From VXPQ01 sp965232485 (GTDB lineage Bacteria; Bacteroidota; Rhodothermia; Rhodothermales; VXPQ01), in contig OZ246975.1 in NCBI GenBank assembly GCA_965232485.1, forward strand, positions 2,914,001-2,978,000: 64,000 nt of DNA, in the 5' to 3' direction. Under the pieces are notes generated by a model. It saw nothing but the letters and a program-made list of their open reading frames with translations. It was not told the DNA's origin and did not search any database. The position numbers and the translations under genes were made by a program. The first letter of the stretch is position 1, and the number at the start of each line of letters is the position of its first letter. Shown here one piece after another: positions 58,477 through 64,000 of the stretch.

Positions 58477-59562
58477 ATGAAAATTCTTACGGAGACATTT
58501 CGCGGTTTCTGGCGCGCGCTGCTCCTCGCGGCGGCGTTTGCATGGTTCGCCGGGGGTCTGACCGGGTGTGCTTCCGACGACAAGCGCGTCCGCGTGCTGG
58601 TTTATTCCCCGCACGGCAAGGAAATGCTGGGGGCCTATGAGGACTTGTTCGAGGCCCGCCATCCCGATGTAGACATCGCCTGGATAGACATGGGCGGACA
58701 GGACGCGTACGACCGGATCCGGACCGAACGGCAGAATCCGCAGGCAAGCGTCTGGTGGGGCGGGGACGGCATGACGTTCGACCGGGCGGCGCGGGAAGGG
58801 CTGCTCGATGCGTACGAACCGTCCTGGGCGGGAGAAGCTCCTGCCTACGCGGTGGGCGCCGGAAACGCCTGGTACGGCACATTTCTGACCCCGGAAGTAA
58901 TCATGTACAATACCCGCTCCCTTGCGTTGACGGGCGAGGCGCCCCCGCAAGACTGGGACGATATGCTTGAGGAAGCGTGGCGCGACCGCATAATCGTTCG
59001 CTATCCTCTCGCCTCCAGTACGATGCGGACGATTTTCGGGGCGATGATTCTTCGGCAACCTGACGTGGAGGCGGGCTACGCATGGTTGGCCCGCCTGGAC
59101 CGCAATGTGGAGACCTATGCCGCCGATCCGACGCAATTGTACCTCAAGCTGGCGCGCGAGGAAGGCGACGTAACGCTGTGGAATATGCCGGACACGTACA
59201 TTCAGTCACAGGATAACGGGTATCCTTTCGGGTATGTCATTCCTGCTTCCGGAACGCCGGTTCTGACGGATGGCGTTGCACTGGTTGCAGGAGGCCCGCA
59301 GCCGGCGCTGGCGCGGGCATTCTATGAGTTTGTTACGTCCGATAGCGCGCTTGCGGATCAGGCGCACCGGTTTTACCGCATTCCGGTTCGGAATACCTTG
59401 CTGGACGCGGAACTTCCAGAATGGATGACCGGGGTGGATATCGAACCCATGGAGATGGATTGGGAACGGCTTTCCCGCGAAGGTCCCGAATGGATGCAGT
59501 ACTGGGACGAAAACATCAAGGGACGCGGGGCGGCCTGGCTTGCCGATCGCGGGCTGGAATAG
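58477..59562 (+). CDS. ABC-transporter substrate-binding lipoprotein (Fe3+/spermidine-type)
   Basis: A 361-residue extracytoplasmic solute-binding protein: signal peptide with lipobox GGLTGCAS, then a two-lobed SBP fold of the FbpA/PotD class (VRVLVYSPHGKEMLGAYEDL; NPQASVWWGGDGMTFDRAAR; IMYNTRSLALTGEAPPQDWD). No permease or ATPase gene adjoins it. Ligand not clear; iron is one option. A GGAGG lies upstream but 16 nt from the ATG. Confidence 0.82.
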   Translation: MKILTETFRGFWRALLLAAAFAWFAGGLTGCASDDKRVRVLVYSPHGKEMLGAYEDLFEARHPDVDIAWIDMGGQDAYDRIRTERQNPQASVWWGGDGMTFDRAAREGLLDAYEPSWAGEAPAYAVGAGNAWYGTFLTPEVIMYNTRSLALTGEAPPQDWDDMLEEAWRDRIIVRYPLASSTMRTIFGAMILRQPDVEAGYAWLARLDRNVETYAADPTQLYLKLAREEGDVTLWNMPDTYIQSQDNGYPFGYVIPASGTPVLTDGVALVAGGPQPALARAFYEFVTSDSALADQAHRFYRIPVRNTLLDAELPEWMTGVDIEPMEMDWERLSREGPEWMQYWDENIKGRGAAWLADRGLE

Positions 59563-59580
59563 CGGAGTCAACGGGCGGCG

Positions 59581-59627
59581 CCCGAACGTGACGCGCTGAG
59601 CGAAGTGGTTTTGATCAGAGCATCCCC
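59581..59627 (+). repeat. element end fragment at the 3' end of the HAD gene
   Basis: CGAACGTGACGCGCTGAGCG, then TGGTTTTGATCAGAGCATCC, matches the conserved end of the family. The stop codon of the minus-strand HAD gene (TGA in CTCTGATCA) lies in it. Confidence 0.78.
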
Positions 59628-60289
59628 AGGTAATCCGCCAACTCCCGGAATGTGTCTACCGTAAAGTGTGCGCCCGCTTCGCTGAGCGCCTCGGCGGGGA
59701 ACGAGGTCGTCATGCCTGTCACGCGACACCCGGCCTGGCGCGCCGACTGGACGCCGTTTATGGAATCCTCAATAACGAGGCAGGTCTCCGGCGCCAGCTC
59801 AAGGCGCCTCGTTGTTTCCAGATACGGTTCGGGATGGGGTTTATGGCGGCGTATGTCCTCCGCCGTGACCACCACTTCGAAAAAGGGGTCCAGATCGAAC
59901 CGGTCGAAGGCGAACCGCTGGTATCTCCTTGTTGCGGATGTGGTCAACGCAAGGCGCCGCTGCGCTTGCGCCCGCCGTATGAAATCCCGCGCGCCCGGGA
60001 TGAGGCGCATTTCCGGCATGAGGCTCAGGAAGGTTTCTTCCTTCGAAACGGTGAGCGTATCGACGTCGTGTTCGTCCGATCCGAACTCGGATACGACCCG
60101 CTCGAAGAGCTTGCGTTCGGGGATTCCCTTGAACGAAGGGTACGCTTCGGCGGGAACGGCCAGGTCGTGCCGCCCGAAAACGATGCGATGGGATCGGTCG
60201 TGTATGGGTTCGGAGTCGATAATGACGCCGTCCATATCGAAGATGATCGCAGCGAAGGGCGGCGTTGCAGGCGAAGGGGTCGGATTCAT
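59615..60289 (-). CDS. HAD-family phosphatase (beta-phosphoglucomutase-like)
   Basis: A 224-residue HAD hydrolase. Motif I AAIIFDMDGVIIDSEPIHDR, motif II in LALTTSATRRY, motif III RRHKPHPEPY and motif IV in CLVIEDSINGVQSARQAGC. Cap and core match beta-phosphoglucomutase/sugar-phosphatase types. The final residues LGML and stop are from a dispersed-element end; another element end lies just upstream of its start. Confidence 0.87.
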   Translation of the reverse strand: MNPTPSPATPPFAAIIFDMDGVIIDSEPIHDRSHRIVFGRHDLAVPAEAYPSFKGIPERKLFERVVSEFGSDEHDVDTLTVSKEETFLSLMPEMRLIPGARDFIRRAQAQRRLALTTSATRRYQRFAFDRFDLDPFFEVVVTAEDIRRHKPHPEPYLETTRRLELAPETCLVIEDSINGVQSARQAGCRVTGMTTSFPAEALSEAGAHFTVDTFRELADYLGML

Positions 60290-60291
60290 CA

Positions 60292-60311
60292 GGTTTTGAT
60301 CAGGGCATTCC
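60292..60311 (+). repeat. element end fragment upstream of the HAD gene
   Basis: GGTTTTGATCAGGGCATTCC, the same end as at 59608-59627, in the same orientation, 2 bp before the HAD start codon. Confidence 0.7.
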
Positions 60312-60338
60312 GAAGTCTTCGGGGGGTGGCGCGGACGC

Positions 60339-60623
60339 CTATGACCGCCCGAAGAAATAATACGACACGCAGCCCAGCACGGGGAAGAAAATAATCACGA
60401 GCGCCCAGCCGACCTTGGCGCCGAAGGATTTGCCGCCGCCAAGCAATTCGATCAGGGCAATAACGTCGAGCACGATCACGACGCCGCCGCACAAGGTCTG
60501 CGATCCGAAACCCCCGATGCGATCGAAGAGGCTGGGACCGCATCCGGCAAGCAGGAAGCTGGCGGCGCCCGCAAGCAGTGCGGCGGCGGAGAACGGGGTC
60601 GGACGGCGCGTGGAATTATGCAT
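60339..60623 (-). CDS. PLD nuclease N-terminal-domain (PLDc_N) small membrane protein
   Basis: A 94-residue protein with a lipobox-like first segment (AGAASFLLAGCG) and a PLDc_N pattern: VIALIELLGGGKSFGAKVGW, then FFPVLGCVSYYFFGR. The domain is usually found in front of phospholipase D or alone as a two-helix membrane protein. Start ATG 60623; ATG 60647 would add eight residues. Confidence 0.8.
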   Translation of the reverse strand: MHNSTRRPTPFSAAALLAGAASFLLAGCGPSLFDRIGGFGSQTLCGGVVIVLDVIALIELLGGGKSFGAKVGWALVIIFFPVLGCVSYYFFGRS

Positions 60624-60655
60624 GGCGTCGGGGAGTCGGGATGTCAAGGGATCGT

Positions 60656-60678
60656 TGCGGTTTTGATCAGCGTATCCA
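60656..60678 (+). repeat. element end fragment upstream of the PLDc_N gene
   Basis: TGCGGTTTTGATCAGCGTAT, then CC, the same end again in the same orientation, about 9-33 bp upstream of the PLDc_N start. Confidence 0.7.
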
Positions 60679-60864
60679 TATTCTGGTTCGCGCGAAAAAC
60701 CGGCCTTACGCTTGTGCTACGGGAACGCATGCGCTTCGGTTACGTTTTTGCGAGAAAATCTTTGGCGGGCGTCCAGGTTCGCGTAATTGGGTCGCACGCG
60801 GGGTTTCACAGTTTTTCGCCGCCGAAATTCGCTCTGTTCGTTCAGATTGCTCAGATGGTCCGTT

Positions 60865-61956
60865 ATGCGCATCGGTTCCCTCGAATTTGGCCGGTATCCC
60901 CTGTTTCTTGCGCCCATGGAGGACGTGAGCGATCCGCCGTTTCGGATATTGTGCAAGCGGTACGGGGCCGATTTGCTCTACACGGAGTTTATTTCCAGCG
61001 GAGGCCTGGTCTACGATGCGGAGGATTCCTGGCGAAAACTGGACATCTACGAAGAGGAGCGCCCGATCGGCATTCAGTTGTTCGGGGGCGACGTCGAACA
61101 GGTGAGGGAAGCCGCGGCGGTGGTGGATCGCGCCAACCCGGACATTATCGACATTAATTTCGGATGTCCGGTGCGGAAGGTGGTATGCAAGGATGGCGGG
61201 GCCGGAATATTGCGTAATCTCCCGAAAATGCTGAAGATTACCGAGGCGGTGATCGAAAGCGCCGCGCGGCCCGTTACCGTCAAGACGCGCCTGGGCTGGA
61301 ACGACGAATCCATTCGGATTATAGAAGTAGCGCGCATGCTGGAGGAAGCAGGCGTCGCCGCGCTGGCCGTGCATGCCCGGACGCGCAGTCAGATGTATAG
61401 AGGCGCGGCCCGGTGGGAATGGCTGCGCCGCATTCGGGAGGAAGGCGTGCGGAATATGCCGCTTATAGGCAACGGAGACGCTACCGATCCGACCAGGATA
61501 CGGGATATGTTTGCCGAGACGGGCGTGGACGCCGTGATGATCGGGCGGGGCGCGATCGGCAATCCATGGATTTTCCGAGAAACGAAGGCGTGGCTGGAAA
61601 CGGGCGAGACGATGGATCCGCCTGCATGGGAAGAACGCCTTTCCGTGGTGGCCGAACACCTTGCGCTGAAATGCGAATGGTTGGGCGAAAGGAAAGGCGT
61701 GCTCGAAATGCGCCGCCATTACGGAGGGTATTTCAAGGGGTTTCGGAATGCCGGGACCTTGCGCGCGGCGCTTATGGAGCAGGGCGACATGGCGGGCGCG
61801 CTCGAAACGTTGCTGAATTTCGAGGAACGCGCTCCGTACGCTCGGGTCCCCGTTCGATCCCTTGCGTCACGCAGGAAGGTTGCTGCTCGTCCCGTCTTGC
61901 CCCGCCGGGTTCGGGGCGCTGTCTGCGCGCCGATGGCCCCGGGACCGCATCAATAG
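60865..61956 (+). CDS. dus: tRNA-dihydrouridine synthase (DusB-like)
   Basis: A 363-residue FMN enzyme that reduces uridine to dihydrouridine in tRNA. FLAPMEDVSDPPFRILCKRY, DIIDINFGCPVRKVVCKDGG (catalytic Cys in NFGCP), RPVTVKTRLGW and VDAVMIGRGAIGNPWIF are family signatures. The start ATG 60865 gives the usual N-terminus. The last ~30 residues (basic, ending MAPGPHQ) overlap the convergent DUF445 gene by 90 bp and are atypical of the family. Confidence 0.92.
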   Translation: MRIGSLEFGRYPLFLAPMEDVSDPPFRILCKRYGADLLYTEFISSGGLVYDAEDSWRKLDIYEEERPIGIQLFGGDVEQVREAAAVVDRANPDIIDINFGCPVRKVVCKDGGAGILRNLPKMLKITEAVIESAARPVTVKTRLGWNDESIRIIEVARMLEEAGVAALAVHARTRSQMYRGAARWEWLRRIREEGVRNMPLIGNGDATDPTRIRDMFAETGVDAVMIGRGAIGNPWIFRETKAWLETGETMDPPAWEERLSVVAEHLALKCEWLGERKGVLEMRRHYGGYFKGFRNAGTLRAALMEQGDMAGALETLLNFEERAPYARVPVRSLASRRKVAARPVLPRRVRGAVCAPMAPGPHQ

Positions 61957-63006
61957 CAGGCTGTCCAGGGCGTACAGGGCCCCGCCTCCGGTTACGAACA
62001 AGATCAGGCTCGTAAACGGCTCCCAGATGACCAGGCCGCCGAAGGTGCCGAGGACGCCCCCGAGATACTTGATGTAGCGGAGTTGCTCGTTGGAAGCGTT
62101 CCTGATCACGGCTTCCAGTTTGTCTTCGCTGTACTTTTGCATGTTCGACACGACGATGCCGTAAATGTCGAGCCGTTCGACAAAGCCGAGCACGATGCGC
62201 GCGGACCAGTTTTCTATGTCGCCGGCCCGGGCTTCTATCTTGTCGGGAAGCTGGTCGAATACGTTGTCGAGTTCGTCCAGGATCGTATCCATTGAGGCGG
62301 GGATTTCCTGGACTGCTTCGTCCAGTCGCCGCCGGAAATCGTCTTCGTTCCAGAAACGCCAGCCTCGCAGCGCAAAGCCCGCTACGCCGCGTCCGGCAAG
62401 GAGATGTAGCTTGTCCTCCATGAACGTAACGATCTGGTCGCGTACTTCCGGAGAGGAAAGCGCCTCGTTGACGTAGCGGGCCAGGAATGTTTTCAGTTCG
62501 TTCCGAAATTCGGGGTCCTCAAGGAGGTTGCGCGTTGCGGAGAAAACCATATCCCGGTATTTCCGGAGGAGTCCCGACTCCTCGATCTTGTCCTTGATGA
62601 TGTCTTCGTTGATGAGCTCTTCGGAGACGGTTTTCGCCAGGCGCAATATCACGCGTTCCCGTTGCGCCGGGATAAGGCCCTGCCCCAGCAAGGGGCGCCG
62701 TCGCCGGGGATGGAACAGCATCGTAATGGCCAGCCAGTTCGTAAGGTATCCGATCAATCCGCTTACGGCAATGATGCGGAGCAGGTGTTCGAAGCGGTAC
62801 GTGACGCCGAAGTACGTACGGTCGCCGATGGGCACATCCCACCAGAAACTGAAAACGAACATGGCGACGAGGATCGGCGGCACGCTGCGCAGGAGCGTCA
62901 GGATAAGAGACAACAGGCGACCCTGCTCTGCGCGGGGAAGTTCGATTTTTGTGCGCCGGGGTATGGGAAGGGGCGGGAGGTGGCGGCGGATATAATCGAT
63001 CAGCAT
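61867..63006 (-). CDS. DUF445-family membrane protein
   Basis: A 379-residue DUF445 (YheB/YjiN-like) protein. Membrane segments near the N-terminus (IIAVSGLIGYLTNWLAITML, with the family motif G-x-x-TNWLAI-x-MLF-x-P) and near the C-terminus (SLILFVTGGGALYALDSLLL), with a long helical middle. Function not established; YheB in Bacillus is sporulation-linked. Its 3' end overlaps the dus gene by 90 bp, tail to tail. Confidence 0.86.
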   Translation of the reverse strand: MLIDYIRRHLPPLPIPRRTKIELPRAEQGRLLSLILTLLRSVPPILVAMFVFSFWWDVPIGDRTYFGVTYRFEHLLRIIAVSGLIGYLTNWLAITMLFHPRRRRPLLGQGLIPAQRERVILRLAKTVSEELINEDIIKDKIEESGLLRKYRDMVFSATRNLLEDPEFRNELKTFLARYVNEALSSPEVRDQIVTFMEDKLHLLAGRGVAGFALRGWRFWNEDDFRRRLDEAVQEIPASMDTILDELDNVFDQLPDKIEARAGDIENWSARIVLGFVERLDIYGIVVSNMQKYSEDKLEAVIRNASNEQLRYIKYLGGVLGTFGGLVIWEPFTSLILFVTGGGALYALDSLLLMRSRGHRRADSAPNPAGQDGTSSNLPA

Positions 63007-63093
63007 CGGATAAACAGAAAAAGTCTGCGATGACGTTTCCGTTGGCGTTCAAGTCTGTGGACGAGAATAGTATGCTTCCTGCTGCGACTTCCG

Positions 63094-64000
63094 TTAGAAA
63101 ACATCCACAATATCCATGTGGCGCAGGTATTTGCGGGGATTCTCCTGCAAGTCCCGCATCAGGGATTCGAGGGTTTCGAGCGTGGATCCCATGCGTATGT
63201 ACAGGGTCGGATCGTTCAGCATCCGGGCTATGGTGCCGTCGCCGTGGTTGATCTTGTGCAGAATTTCGTCCAGATTGTGCGTGGCGCCTTCCAGCGTTCC
63301 GAGGGAGCCTTCAAGGTGCGTTGCGATCTGGTCGAGGCGGCGTAGCGTCTGCGCCAGGGTGTCCGCGCTACCGCCGGATATGCCGGCAAGATCCTCCGAG
63401 AAGGTTTCGACGTTGTGAATGATCTGCCGTACGGACGCCTGTTCCTGGCGTAGCGTCTGGGCCAGGGCGTCTGTTACTTCGCGCAAGGTCCGGAGCGTCG
63501 GGCGGATGTCCGCGCCGGCTTCTCCGATCAGGCTGTCGGTATCTTCGATCAGGACATTGGCGTTCGCCAGCGCTTCCTCGACGTTTTCCGTAAGGCGGAC
63601 GCTGCGTTCCGTGACGGCTTCGAAGGCGTCCTGCGTGCTAATGCCTTCAATGTATCCCTGGTCGGCTATCGGCGGATTGTCCGCAGGCCCGGGAAAAATA
63701 ACCACATAATTGCTGCCGAGCGCGGAGATGCCGCCGATTTCGGCGCGGGAGCCTTCCGGGATATGGACATTGTTGTCGAGGTGCAGGCGGACGCTCACCC
63801 GATTGTCCGTATCCAGCTGGACATGTTCCACCGCGCCTACGTCGACGCCTCGGATTCGTATGGGACTGCCGCCGGAAAGTCCTCCGGACGATTCGAAATG
63901 AGTGTAGAGGACATACGTGCTTCGGAAAAGCGGCACATCTTGCAGAAAACGGATGCCCAGTACGAAAACGACCGCCGCCGCAGCGAGGCTCAGGCCGACA
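63094..64000 (-). CDS. MCE-domain (MlaD-like) lipid-transport protein, 5' truncated by window edge
   Basis: MCE protein of the inner-membrane lipid-transport type. An N-terminal membrane segment runs off the window edge (LSLAAAAVVFVLGIRFLQDV). The MCE domain: SGGLSGGSPIRIRGVDVGAV, then GSRAEIGGISALGSNYVVIF. The rest is a long helical region (DALAQTLRQEQASVRQIIHN and similar) that could form a tunnel or needle. MlaE/MlaF genes would be expected just outside the window. DUF445 follows 88 bp downstream. Confidence 0.88.
   Translation of the reverse strand, partial: VGLSLAAAAVVFVLGIRFLQDVPLFRSTYVLYTHFESSGGLSGGSPIRIRGVDVGAVEHVQLDTDNRVSVRLHLDNNVHIPEGSRAEIGGISALGSNYVVIFPGPADNPPIADQGYIEGISTQDAFEAVTERSVRLTENVEEALANANVLIEDTDSLIGEAGADIRPTLRTLREVTDALAQTLRQEQASVRQIIHNVETFSEDLAGISGGSADTLAQTLRRLDQIATHLEGSLGTLEGATHNLDEILHKINHGDGTIARMLNDPTLYIRMGSTLETLESLMRDLQENPRKYLRHMDIVDVF

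Noticed and set aside
59581..60678. Integron-type gene cassettes with attC sites
   Set aside because: The repeats lack the GTTRRRY/RYYYAAC core sites and no integrase gene is present; the ends match the IS5-family ends instead.

Overview
The window looks like a chromosomal stretch from a GC-rich member of the Bacteroidota/Rhodothermota lineage (Salinibacter/Rhodothermus-like). This is inferred from gene content: two TonB-dependent receptors, DUF1080 and sulfatase lipoprotein/periplasmic enzymes, an rpsF-rpsR-rplI cluster without ssb, a 31-residue basic COX24/mS38-like ribosomal peptide, and few clear Shine-Dalgarno sites. Nothing marks it as a plasmid or phage.

Layout. 1-10 kb: the 3' part of prfA, a GNAT acetyltransferase, rpsF (with a 16-copy nonapeptide repeat tail), rpsR, rplI, a DsbD-type reductase, a small DUF6483-like protein, a HhH-GPD DNA glycosylase, a cold-shock protein, a TonB receptor and a DUF1080 hydrolase. 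10-22 kb: carbohydrate genes (KDG kinase, SDR oxidoreductase, a fucose-isomerase-like gene cut in two by an IS5-family element), a shikimate-dehydrogenase-like gene, a second TonB receptor, a DUF89/ARMT1 phosphatase and a sialidase-like lipoprotein. 22-28.6 kb: an accessory patch with a decayed Uma2-type gene, an AAA/DUF4143 ATPase with an extra C-terminal domain, an AT-rich gap, an OLD-like ATPase/TOPRIM protein and a PLP decarboxylase. 28.9-36.5 kb: DUF4399 protein, a sulfotransferase-aminotransferase pair, a Gfo/Idh/MocA oxidoreductase, a sulfatase and a ketoglutarate-semialdehyde-type dehydrogenase.

36.6-46 kb: tmRNA (tag ANDYSYAMAA), then a complete type I-C CRISPR-Cas locus, all on the minus strand: cas3-cas5c-cas8c-cas7c-cas4-cas1-cas2, then leader and array (10 intact 37-nt repeats, one degenerate terminal repeat, 10 spacers). 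A strong internal ribosome-binding site inside cas8c predicts a separate Cas11c small subunit. The cas run sits only 11 nt behind an L,D-transpeptidase gene, itself 5 nt behind fabI, so the immune genes may be read from a housekeeping transcript. 47-64 kb is mostly housekeeping: birA-coaX, yaaA, YtxH protein, the mS38-like peptide, an alpha/beta hydrolase, two NfeD genes, a UvrD/PcrA helicase, a substrate-binding lipoprotein, a HAD phosphatase, dus, DUF445 and an MCE (MlaD-like) gene running off the end.

The most unusual window-wide signal is a dispersed family of short inverted-repeat elements (about 13 sites, 20-254 bp). Their ends (GGATACTCTGATCAA-like) match the terminal inverted repeats of the single IS5-family element at 18097-19267. 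They look like non-autonomous derivatives (MITEs) of that IS. They sit tightly against gene 3' ends: four intact genes on the minus strand take their stop codon from the element end, and the IS itself supplies the stop of the broken isomerase half. Long open frames on the strand opposite real genes are common in this GC-rich DNA and were left out.
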